A stretch of 64,000 bases of DNA, taken from NCBI GenBank assembly GCA_040371205.1, contig AP031382.1, positions 434,001 through 498,000 of the forward strand, given 5' to 3'. Origin of the DNA: Rhodanobacter sp. GTDB taxonomy: Bacteria > Pseudomonadota > Gammaproteobacteria > Xanthomonadales > Rhodanobacteraceae. Both the position numbers and the translations under genes were made by a program. The notes under the pieces are model-generated. The model did no database searches. It saw nothing but the letters and a program-made list of their open reading frames with translations, and was not told the DNA's origin. Of this stretch, positions 45,149-51,924 are shown one piece after another; within the stretch, counting starts at the first letter, position 1; the number at the start of each line of letters is the position of its first letter.

Positions 45149-45640
45149 TCAGCCCGTTGGGCGATGCGCCGGCCGCAGGCCGAGTAGCCAGGTCGCGCCG
45201 ACGCAGGCGCCCAGCGCCAGCAGCCAGTGCATGGCCGGCGCGCCGGGCGGCGGCAGCAGCTGGCGGAAGGCCGGCAGCCAGGCGTTGCCGTAGAGCAGGG
45301 TCACCACGGCGGCCGATACGGCGAGCAGCGCGATCAGGGTGGCCGTGAGCGCCCATTCGAGGCGCGATTCCGCCGCCGGTTGCCGCGCTGGCGCGGCGCC
45401 GACCCGCACCGCCATCTGCCGTGCGAAGTCGGCCGGCAAGGCATCCGGCATGGGTTCGCGCAACACGCGCGTCAGCGCGCGATAGCGGCGCAGGCGTGCG
45501 TCGCCGCTCGACGGATCGAGGCCGAGCCGCTCCGCCTGCAGCGCCCGCTCCTGCGCCTGCCACTCGCGCTCGTGCGCGGGGTTGTCGAAGGGCGCGTGGT
45601 CGAGCGGGGTGTCGTCGAAGGGAGGGATGTCGTGGTTCAT
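45149..45640 (-). CDS. Putative anti-sigma factor, single-gene membrane protein
   Basis: A 163-aa protein with a cytosolic N-terminal half rich in acidic and His residues and two membrane helices (about 98-120 and 137-155). It overlaps the sigma factor stop by 4 bases, which is the usual arrangement for a sigma/anti-sigma pair. There is no zinc-binding HxxxCxxC motif, so it is not a classical ZAS anti-sigma factor. Function inferred mainly from context. Confidence 0.65.
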   Translation of the reverse strand: MNHDIPPFDDTPLDHAPFDNPAHEREWQAQERALQAERLGLDPSSGDARLRRYRALTRVLREPMPDALPADFARQMAVRVGAAPARQPAAESRLEWALTATLIALLAVSAAVVTLLYGNAWLPAFRQLLPPPGAPAMHWLLALGACVGATWLLGLRPAHRPTG

Positions 45641-46212
45641 GCCGCAACTCCAGTCCTGCTGTCCAGCACTTCCCGCAGGCGCAGGCGCGAGCGGAACAAG
45701 TGGCTCTTGATGGTACCTCCCGCGAGGCCGGTGATGCGGGCGATCTCGGGGATGGGCGTTTCGTCGAGGTAGTACAGGGTCAGCACGGTGCGCTGCACCG
45801 GCGGCAGCGCCTCGATGGCCTCGTGCAGGTGGCGCCGGGTTTCCTCGTCCATGCAGGCGGCTTCGAGGTCGAAACCGTCGCCGAGGTTTTCCAGCAGCGA
45901 CGTGCCGTCGTCGTCGCAGGATTCGACCAGCGGGATGCGTTTGTGCTGCAGGTGGCGCAGCGCGATGGTGTAGGCCACGCGGCCGATCCAGGATTTCAGC
46001 GCGCTCTCGCCGCGGTACTGGTGCAGGCATTGGTGCACGCGCAGGAAGGTGTCCTGGCACAGCTCGCGGGCGTCCTCGGGGTTGCGCACCATGCGCTGGA
46101 TGATGTGCCAGCACAGGCCCTGGTATTCGCGCACGAGGCGTTCGAACGCGCCGGGCCGGTTGGCCAGCACGGCTTCCGCCAGGGCGCGGTCGTTGGGGTG
46201 GGCGTCATCCAT
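45637..46212 (-). CDS. ECF sigma factor (RpoE-like)
   Basis: A 191-aa sigma-70 family member with regions 2 and 4 only. Region 2 is FERLVREYQGLCWHIIQRMV, then DARELCQDTFLRVHQCL. Region 4 has LPPVQRTVLTLYYLDETP and the helix-turn-helix IARITGLAGGTIKSHLFRSR. The start at 46212 (MDDAHPNDRALAEAV) is preferred over an upstream frame extension. It directs a stress regulon; its target promoter is not evident here. The linked membrane protein probably restrains it. Confidence 0.92.
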   Translation of the reverse strand: MDDAHPNDRALAEAVLANRPGAFERLVREYQGLCWHIIQRMVRNPEDARELCQDTFLRVHQCLHQYRGESALKSWIGRVAYTIALRHLQHKRIPLVESCDDDGTSLLENLGDGFDLEAACMDEETRRHLHEAIEALPPVQRTVLTLYYLDETPIPEIARITGLAGGTIKSHLFRSRLRLREVLDSRTGVAA

Positions 46213-46334
46213 GGCGCAAGGGATACGCGCATCGCCAGAACGGTTGCAAGCGGACCGCTGCAACCGTTGCGCAGGCGACCGTATCCATGCTCCCGACAGC
46301 CGGGCATTCCGCCAGCGCTTCCAAGGAGAGCTCC

Positions 46335-46661
46335 ATGAATTTCGGTGACCTCATCCCAATCAGCCTGTTCATCTGCATCGCTTACACCATCAAGGTCTGT
46401 GTGGACGCGATGGTTCGCAAACGCATGGTGGCCACGGGCGGCTCGGCCGACCTGGTCGCCTCGGTGCTGCGCGACGAGGAGCTGCGCCGCCGCCATTCCT
46501 CGCTGCGCTGGGGCATCGTACTGCTGTCGGTGGCGCTGGGCTTCGGCCTGATCCAGTGGTTCGGCTGGCAGGAAGTCACGCCCGGCATGGTCGCCGTGCT
46601 GGCCGGCGCCACCGGTCTCGGCAACCTGGTGTTCTTCGCGCTCTCGCGCAGGCTGAGCTGA
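46335..46661 (+). CDS. Small membrane protein divergent from the ECF sigma gene
   Basis: A 108-aa protein with three hydrophobic stretches (about 5-22, 60-78 and 84-103) and a charged loop LRDEELRRRHSS between them. It resembles DUF6249-type proteins often placed beside ECF sigma genes in Xanthomonadales (recalled, not checked). AAGGAGAG precedes the ATG. A hairpin follows the stop. Confidence 0.75.
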   Translation: MNFGDLIPISLFICIAYTIKVCVDAMVRKRMVATGGSADLVASVLRDEELRRRHSSLRWGIVLLSVALGFGLIQWFGWQEVTPGMVAVLAGATGLGNLVFFALSRRLS

Positions 46662-46667
46662 GGCCGC

Positions 46668-46705
46668 GCCTTGCGGGCGTCGCCGCGGCGGCGCGCCCGC
46701 AAGGC
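46668..46705 (+). terminator. Large hairpin after the small membrane-protein gene
   Basis: A 12-bp perfect stem (46668-46679 with 46694-46705) enclosing a 14-base GC-rich loop, 6 bases after the stop. No U-tract, so if it terminates it does so with Rho, or it protects the mRNA 3' end. Confidence 0.5.
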
Positions 46706-46834
46706 ATTCCATATGCGCCGAGCCGGGCCGGGATGCCGGGCATGGATGACCAAGGGCAGGGTGGTTCGTCATCGACGGCATGCTAAGTTGGGCGGCGACG
46801 GGTCGGGGAGGCCCGCGTACAGGGAGCAGCACAC

Positions 46835-47797
46835 GTGTCCACGCCCAGCGTCAGCGTCGAATCGGTGACCAAACGGTTTGCCGGCCATACCGCCGTGAAT
46901 GACTTGTCGTTGCAGGTGCCGTCCGGCGGCATCTGCGGCCTGCTCGGCCCCAACGGTGCCGGCAAGTCCACCACCATCCGCCTCATCATGAGCATCCTGC
47001 AGCCGGACGAGGGGCGCATCGCGCTGTTCGGCGACGGCCGCAACAGCCGCGACCTGTCGGCACGCATCGGCTACCTGCCCGAGGAGCGCGGCCTGTACAA
47101 GAAGATGAAAGTGCTCGACCACCTGGTCTTCCTGGGCGAGGTGAAGGGCATTGCGCGCAACGATGCGCGGCAGCGCGCGCAGGCGTGGCTGGAGCGTTTG
47201 GAGATCGCCCACTGGGCGCAGAAGAAGGTCGAAGACCTCTCCAAGGGCATGCAGCAGAAGGTGCAGTTTGCCGGTGCGCTGCTGCACGAGCCGGAGCTGG
47301 TGATCCTGGACGAGCCGTTCTCCGGCCTCGATCCGATCAACGCGCAGGTGATGAAGGACATCGTGGTGGAGATCGCCGCCGGCGGCCGCACCGTGCTGTT
47401 CTCCACCCACGCCATGGAGCAGGCCGAGCGCATGTGCGACCGCGTGGCGATCATCGCCCGCGGCAAGCTGGTGGCCAACGGCACCGTGGCGCAGGTCAAG
47501 GCCGACTTCGGCGGCCGCCACGTGGCGCTGGGCTTCGCCGGCGACCGCCACCGGGCCGACGCGGTGCTCGCCGATCCGCGCCTGATCGCGCGGCTGGACG
47601 ACTACGGCGCCAGCGCCGAGCTGAAGATGGCCGAGGGCGCCGATCCGCAGCAACTGCTTGCCGCACTGCTCGCGGCCGGCGTGGGCCTGCGCCGCTTCGA
47701 GGTGGTGGAGCCTTCGCTGCACGCCATCTTCGTCGCCAAGGTTGGCGCCGATCCCGATGCCGCCCCCCTGCCTGTCGCCGATGGAGCCGCCGCATGA
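46835..47797 (+). CDS. ABC exporter ATP-binding protein, NatA-like
   Basis: A 320-aa ATPase: Walker A GPNGAGKSTT, Q-loop LPEERG, signature LSKGMQQK, Walker B LVILDEPFSGLDP and H-loop STHAMEQ. The LSKGM signature (Lys where most have Gly) is usual in the NatA group. A C-terminal DUF4162-like domain of about 100 residues follows. It begins with GTG after AGGGAG. Its stop overlaps the permease start. Together they should pump out a small molecule or ion. Confidence 0.92.
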   Translation: MSTPSVSVESVTKRFAGHTAVNDLSLQVPSGGICGLLGPNGAGKSTTIRLIMSILQPDEGRIALFGDGRNSRDLSARIGYLPEERGLYKKMKVLDHLVFLGEVKGIARNDARQRAQAWLERLEIAHWAQKKVEDLSKGMQQKVQFAGALLHEPELVILDEPFSGLDPINAQVMKDIVVEIAAGGRTVLFSTHAMEQAERMCDRVAIIARGKLVANGTVAQVKADFGGRHVALGFAGDRHRADAVLADPRLIARLDDYGASAELKMAEGADPQQLLAALLAAGVGLRRFEVVEPSLHAIFVAKVGADPDAAPLPVADGAAA

Positions 47798-49110
47798 ACA
47801 AGACGCTTGCCGTGATCCGCCGCGAGTACGTGGAGCGCGTGCGCACCAAGGCCTTCCTGATCTCCACCCTGCTGCTGCCAGTGTTCATGCTGGCGATGGC
47901 GGTGCTGCCGGCGCTGCTGATGAGCGGCGGCAACCACACCAGCCGCGTGGCGGTGGTGGACGCCTCCGGCAGCGGGCTGGGCCAGCCGGTGATGGCCGCG
48001 CTGCAGGCCGTCACCGTCGGCGACAGCCGGGCCGCCAGGCCGCGCTACGAGCTGACCTTGTTTCCCGCCGATGCGGCGAACCTCGCGCAGGTGCGCGACG
48101 GCCTGATCGCCTCGACGGGTTTTGCCGGCAAGACCCGCAAGGACGGCTGGGACGGCGTGCTGGTGCTCGATGCCGACACCCTGGCCAGCGGCAAGCTGCA
48201 CTACTACGGCGACAACGTCAGCTCGCCCGAGGGCATGAGCCGGCTGCAGCGCGACCTCTCCAAGGCGCTGGCTGGCGTGCGGCTGGCGCATGCCGGCGTG
48301 GACACGGCGCTGGTCGCCAAGGCGATGGCGTCGGCGGACGTGGACACCGCCAAGGTCACCGACGGCAAGCTCACCGGGCAAAGCGGCGAGGCCTCGTTCG
48401 CGCTCGCCTACGCGATGGGCTTCATCCTCTACATCGCGATCATCTCCTACGGCAGCCGCACGCTCACCTCGGTGATCGAGGAAAAGAACTCGCGCATCAT
48501 GGAGGTGCTCACCTCCTCGCTGACCCCGTTCCAGATGCTGATGGGCAAGGTGCTGGGCGTGGGCCTGGCCGGCCTGACCCAGATGGCGATCTGGGTGGGC
48601 ACGGCCTTCGTGCTCGGCGGGCAGGGCCCGCACCTGGCCGGCGCGTTCGGCATGGGCGCCGAGGCCGCGGGCAAGTTCGCCATCCCCAGCGTGCCGCCGA
48701 TGCTGCTGGTGGTGTTCCTGCTGTATTTCACGCTGGGCTTCCTGATCTACGGCTCGCTGTACGCGGCGATCGGCGCCATGTGCAACACCATCCAGGAGGC
48801 GCAGCAGTACGCCGTGTTCGTCACCATGAGCATCCTGGTCGGCTTCATGTCGATGTTCGGCCTCATCAACGACCCCTCGGGCGCGCTGGGCACCACGATG
48901 TCCTTCATCCCCTTGTTCGCCCCGTTCACCATGCCGGTGCGCTGGTCGATGACCGCGGTGCCGCCGCTGCAGCTCGCGCTGTCGCTGGGCCTGATGGTGC
49001 TGGGCCTGCTCGCCTGCGTGTGGCTGGCCGGCCGCATCTACCGCACCGGCATCCTGATGTACGGCAAGAAGCCCACGTGGGGCGAGCTGTGGCGGTGGAT
49101 TCGGGCGTGA
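47794..49110 (+). CDS. ABC-2 type exporter permease, NatB-like
   Basis: A 438-aa permease. Helix 1 (about 20-45) is followed by a large periplasmic domain (about 50-200), then five helices. The motif EEKNSRIMEVLTSSLTPFQML after helix 2 is characteristic of NatB/YhaP-type ABC-2 permeases. It pairs with the preceding ATPase (ATGA overlap). NatAB relatives export Na+ or unknown substrates, so the cargo cannot be fixed. Confidence 0.92.
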   Translation: MNKTLAVIRREYVERVRTKAFLISTLLLPVFMLAMAVLPALLMSGGNHTSRVAVVDASGSGLGQPVMAALQAVTVGDSRAARPRYELTLFPADAANLAQVRDGLIASTGFAGKTRKDGWDGVLVLDADTLASGKLHYYGDNVSSPEGMSRLQRDLSKALAGVRLAHAGVDTALVAKAMASADVDTAKVTDGKLTGQSGEASFALAYAMGFILYIAIISYGSRTLTSVIEEKNSRIMEVLTSSLTPFQMLMGKVLGVGLAGLTQMAIWVGTAFVLGGQGPHLAGAFGMGAEAAGKFAIPSVPPMLLVVFLLYFTLGFLIYGSLYAAIGAMCNTIQEAQQYAVFVTMSILVGFMSMFGLINDPSGALGTTMSFIPLFAPFTMPVRWSMTAVPPLQLALSLGLMVLGLLACVWLAGRIYRTGILMYGKKPTWGELWRWIRA

Positions 49111-49154
49111 GGCGGGAGAAGCCTTGATTGCGGGGCGTACCACGGAGAACCCCC

Positions 49155-49664
49155 ATGCTCGATCTCAACAGTCCGCGGTGGGGTGACCTGACGCATGCCT
49201 ACGGCAAGGCGTCGGACGTCCCTGCGCTGCTTCTTCAACTGGCTACATTGCCGCCGTGCGACCTGGAACAAGAGCCCTGGGCATCACTCTGGGGCGCGCT
49301 TGCCCATCACGGTGATGTCTACCCTGCTTCGTTTGCCGCGGTTCCACACGTAGTCGCAGCTCTCGCAACGAATCCGTTAAAGGCCGATTCCGCTTATTTC
49401 CAGTTTCCGGCATGGGTCGAGTGCTGCCGTGCCCGCAACAACGTCGTCATACCAGACGATCTCGTCGCGCCCTATCGGCAGGCGTTGACCCGGCTTCCGC
49501 AGTTGGTTGCCGATGCAAGCAAGCGCCCTTGGGATGAGGAGTTCATGCAATGTGCCCTCGCTGCCATCGCTGCTGCAAAAGGCGCAACCGTCGTTGCGGA
49601 AGCCGCCATGGAACTCGATTCTGTAACCGCAGGACAGTTTCTGGAATGGTTTCACGGCCGTTAG
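49155..49664 (+). CDS. Orphan protein, possible stand-alone immunity-type family
   Basis: A 169-aa soluble protein starting MLDLNSPRWGDLTHAYGKAS and continuing with PWASLWGALAHHGDVYPASF, then AAVPHVVAALA. This WxxLWxxLxHxGDVYxASxAAVPH pattern is one I recall from scattered hypothetical proteins, sometimes beside toxin loci, but I cannot assign a function. No signal peptide. It begins a run of small, lower-GC, same-strand genes after the conserved ABC operon. GGAG lies near the ATG. Confidence 0.65.
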   Translation: MLDLNSPRWGDLTHAYGKASDVPALLLQLATLPPCDLEQEPWASLWGALAHHGDVYPASFAAVPHVVAALATNPLKADSAYFQFPAWVECCRARNNVVIPDDLVAPYRQALTRLPQLVADASKRPWDEEFMQCALAAIAAAKGATVVAEAAMELDSVTAGQFLEWFHGR

Positions 49665-49734
49665 GCTAAGACCTGCTTCTGATCCGAAACGATCAGTTTG
49701 TATGTGAACTCCACCAGGGTCCTAAGGACACGAA

Positions 49735-49953
49735 ATGTTGGAAGCCATACCCGTCGACTTCAACAATGCGGATGCGGACGGTGCGGTGCGTCTTGAGACA
49801 AAAGGCGTGCTCAATTTCTTACGGTTGCGCTCGATCGAGTTGGCCGAAGGCATGATAGTCATCATTGCAGATGATGGGTTGATTGCACGTGCACTTGTGA
49901 CTATGCGCGATGGCATATGGGTGGCCAGAATCGAAGGGTGGCTCGACAACTGA
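49735..49953 (+). CDS. 72-aa small protein, unknown
   Basis: A short acidic, soluble protein (MLEAIPVDFNNADADGAVRL at the start, ending ARIEGWLDN). AAGGA lies at proper distance before the ATG, supporting translation. No motif recognised. It sits between two intergenic spaces in the cassette-like region; a small perfect hairpin (49680-49697) lies upstream. Base use is lower in GC than the neighbouring core genes. Confidence 0.6.
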   Translation: MLEAIPVDFNNADADGAVRLETKGVLNFLRLRSIELAEGMIVIIADDGLIARALVTMRDGIWVARIEGWLDN

Positions 49954-49992
49954 TAATGTGTGTCAGGCGCGTGTTCGGAGGCAGTGGCGGAA

Positions 49993-50019
49993 TTCGACCC
50001 AAAGCGGACACTGATGCAA
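49993..50019 (+). repeat. 27-nt intergenic motif, copy A
   Basis: Begins TTCGACCCAAAGCGGAC and ends TGATGCAA. It matches copy B (50468-50494) at 23 of 27 positions, and both lie in gaps between small orphan genes. Key core is CGACCCnAAGCGGAC. Confidence 0.65.
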
Positions 50020-50084
50020 CGCGTGCCTTCACGCCCTGCCTGCGGATTGGGGGCTGGCTGGAATAAGTCCTGAGGTGAGTACGA

Positions 50085-50420
50085 ATGGTCAGGAAGCTTG
50101 GATTGATTACTGGGCTATTGGCTCTGGTATTTGGGCAAGTAAGCGTGGCCGGAGCCGAGGAACGCCCCAAGTTAAGTGCGTCCGGCCTTGAGCGGATTTA
50201 CACCTGCGCCGAGGTCGCGCATCGTCTTGCGGCGGACGATGCGTCCGCTCAGGACATCGTGATCAAGGCGTTGGAACAGGCCTATCCGGAAGTTCGATCG
50301 AAGAGTGGAGAACTTCACTTGCAGGCCAAGCAAAAGGTTGACGCCATGCTGACGGACTCGGAGTTGCGTCAGTTCGATAGAGAACAGTGCACGAGGGCCG
50401 TTGTCAAACGGATCATCTGA
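50085..50420 (+). CDS. Small secreted protein, unknown
   Basis: A 111-aa protein with a Sec signal peptide (cleavage near SVAGAEE, about residue 24). The mature 85 residues are charged and helical, with two cysteines (YTCAEV and REQCTR) near its two ends that could pair. No family recognised. A member of the cassette-like gene run, with lower GC than the chromosome around it. Confidence 0.62.
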   Translation: MVRKLGLITGLLALVFGQVSVAGAEERPKLSASGLERIYTCAEVAHRLAADDASAQDIVIKALEQAYPEVRSKSGELHLQAKQKVDAMLTDSELRQFDREQCTRAVVKRII

Positions 50421-50467
50421 TGTCGGACATTCTTTGTGTCCGCCACAACAACTCGGCAATACCCGCT

Positions 50468-50494
50468 TTCGACCCGAAGCGGACCTTGAAGCAA
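50468..50494 (+). repeat. 27-nt intergenic motif, copy B
   Basis: Begins TTCGACCCGAAGCGGAC and ends TGAAGCAA. With the bases just before it, CCGCTT pairs with AAGCGG, so the copy can form a hairpin. It is 23/27 identical to copy A. Confidence 0.65.
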
Positions 50495-50521
50495 TGAGCC
50501 AACAATGCGCTGAGGAAGGCT

Positions 50522-50926
50522 ATGAACTATCCGCGAATCTTGGCTTTTTCGCTGCTTGTGCTCCTTGCGTTGCTTCTTCCCGGACTGACACTAGCCATGA
50601 TGCTGGGATGGGAGCCGCTCCTTTTTGGCCATACCCCGGAAGAGGCTGGTATGAGCTTTCAGCTGATCGAGCAAGTAGCCACCAATACGGCCGTGATCCT
50701 TACCTACGTATGGCTTCTTTGGCCGATAACCGCGAAGCTCTTGGCGCATGCCGCAATCGTTTTCTTTGCCGTAGAAGCATTCCAATCAGTGCTTGGTCTA
50801 ATCTTTTGCGGTGCACTCGCGGACGCCCTCGCCTGGCAGGCATTTCTCGCCGATGCACTCTATGCAGCGATTGGAGTACTACTTGTGATCGTGTGGCGTT
50901 CGATACGTCCAAGGCTGGCTAGGTAA
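50522..50926 (+). CDS. Small membrane protein, unknown
   Basis: A 134-aa protein with about four hydrophobic helices (near 5-28, 52-72, 74-95 and 105-125). A strong AGGAAGG site precedes the ATG. No family recognised. It lies directly before the clearest attC-like site, so it is the likely content of an integron cassette ending at that site. Confidence 0.65.
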   Translation: MNYPRILAFSLLVLLALLLPGLTLAMMLGWEPLLFGHTPEEAGMSFQLIEQVATNTAVILTYVWLLWPITAKLLAHAAIVFFAVEAFQSVLGLIFCGALADALAWQAFLADALYAAIGVLLVIVWRSIRPRLAR

Positions 50927-50946
50927 TGCCCGTGATCGGTGTGAGC

Positions 50947-51002
50947 GGCTAACAGTTCATCCGCGCGGATAGCTTCGCCGCCGCTTAACTCAAGCGTTAG
51001 GT
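50947..51002 (+). repeat. attC-like integron recombination site 1
   Basis: A 56-bp element starting GGCTAACAGTTCATCC and ending CTTAACTCAAGCGTTAGGT. The right end carries the core GTTAGGT (50996-51002, consensus GTTRRRY). The left end GGCTAAC is close to the inverse core (RYYYAAC). The CTTAACTCAAGCGTTAG segment is identical to that in well-known aadA-type attC sites. Recombination would occur between G50996 and T50997. It sits 21 bases after a gene stop, as expected for a cassette. Confidence 0.78.
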
Positions 51003-51018
51003 TTACAGGGAGATGACC

Positions 51019-51291
51019 ATGAGCCTTACTGGTATAGCGTCGACCGCAGGTACAACCACATCCAGCATTGAGAGGCTAATCAACGATGGCACAGGCAGCG
51101 CTGGTCTCGCGTCGTCAATCGGCACGACCAGTTCATCCATTACAAATTTCGTCAATGGGCAGGCCTCTGCCGGCATTGCATCAGCGCTTGGCACTACGAC
51201 CAATAGTGCTCAAGAGCTTCGGGACCTCATCGGCCGAGACGGAGCTATTGGGCTAATTATTGGCCTTGCGTGTGGGCGCGGCGGCAAGTAA
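51019..51291 (+). CDS. Cassette-encoded 90-aa protein with three internal repeats
   Basis: A Ser/Thr/Gly/Ala-rich small protein with three tandem units of about 23-25 residues: GIASTAGTTTSSIERLINDG, GLASSIGTTSSSITNFVNGQ and GIASALGTTTNSAQELRDLI. A hydrophobic Gly-rich end follows (GAIGLIIGLACG). The ATG at 51019 is preferred over 51013 because AGGGAG is 6 bases away. It fills a cassette of about 309 bp between attC-like sites 1 and 2. It might insert in membranes or self-assemble; no known function. Confidence 0.65.
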   Translation: MSLTGIASTAGTTTSSIERLINDGTGSAGLASSIGTTSSSITNFVNGQASAGIASALGTTTNSAQELRDLIGRDGAIGLIIGLACGRGGK

Positions 51292-51311
51292 ACCTAACTC
51301 CAGCGTTGGGC
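51251..51311 (+). repeat. attC-like site 2, degenerate left half
   Basis: The right end CCTAACTCCAGCGTTGGGC (to 51311) matches site 1 in the pattern TAACTCnAGCGTTRGGY and has a valid core GTTGGGC (51305-51311). The left half, within the gene end, is poor: GGGCTAAT instead of RYYYAAC. A central CTTGC/GCAAG pairing is possible. The right end is the well-supported part. Confidence 0.55.
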
Positions 51312-51320
51312 TGCAATCAG

Positions 51321-51803
51321 ATGAGCAACCGAGTATTTCTCGGATTCATTGCACTTCTCCTCTTGCTTGGAATCTACCTCGGGTGGCTTCTAGCGAATCG
51401 CCCGTCGTTTTCGATTCCGGCCTTGCTGAACGTTGCTGGCATCGGATACAGCATCCTTGCCATCATCGTGCTTTACGAAACGGTCGCGCAGGACGAAAAC
51501 CTCAAAGCAGTGATCGTCTCGTACGTAGCACCGTTTCTGCTCTGGGCGCAAACGATGGTTCCGTTAGGCGTCACCGCATCATGGTTCTTGATCCGAAATC
51601 TCCATCACGGAAATGAAGTGGCCGCGCTCAGCCTCTCGCTCTTCGCTTACTCTATTTTGCCGCTGTCGTTTGTCGATGCTACGGTCACCTTTCCGAGAAT
51701 CGCAAGATTCAAACCGCTTGATGGTCGCTATCGGAGATTCGGCCTCTTTCTGTTGCTGAGTGGCTTGGTAATGCAGTTAATCGCGGCGTTGGCGGCGCTG
51801 TGA
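51321..51803 (+). CDS. Small membrane protein in a cassette, unknown
   Basis: A 160-aa protein with about five hydrophobic helices (near 6-24, 33-52, 62-85, 95-115 and 135-157). It starts 10 bases after the core of attC-like site 2, a spacing typical of cassette genes that lack their own promoter. No family recognised. Confidence 0.62.
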   Translation: MSNRVFLGFIALLLLLGIYLGWLLANRPSFSIPALLNVAGIGYSILAIIVLYETVAQDENLKAVIVSYVAPFLLWAQTMVPLGVTASWFLIRNLHHGNEVAALSLSLFAYSILPLSFVDATVTFPRIARFKPLDGRYRRFGLFLLLSGLVMQLIAALAAL

Positions 51804-51848
51804 CATTGCAGCCCAGCCCGGCAAAAAGCCTCGCAGGACGGTTAGTTC

Positions 51849-51875
51849 TACGTTGAACGTCCGCTTCTGGCCGGT
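51849..51875. repeat. Related intergenic motif, inverted copy C
   Basis: Contains GTCCGCTTCTGGCCGG, whose complement (CCGGCCAGAAGCGGAC) resembles the core of copies A and B. Just upstream, GTTGAAC at 51853-51859 also fits the GTTRRRY pattern, so this may overlap a decayed attC site. Weaker than A and B. Confidence 0.4.
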
Positions 51876-51924
51876 TCCTGCCGGTGGCTCACACTGATCT
51901 GCATGAGCGTCGTCGCCGAACAAC

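Noticed and set aside
49660-49666. GTTAGGC at the end of the 169-aa gene as a further attC core.
   Set aside because: It lies across the stop codon and there is no matching left core or TAACTC-type inner box; probably chance.
50497-50520. GCCAACAATGCGCTGAG before the 134-aa gene as the left half of another attC.
   Set aside because: It resembles some attC left ends, but no right half with GTTRRRY follows. At best it is a relic, so it was not listed as a site.
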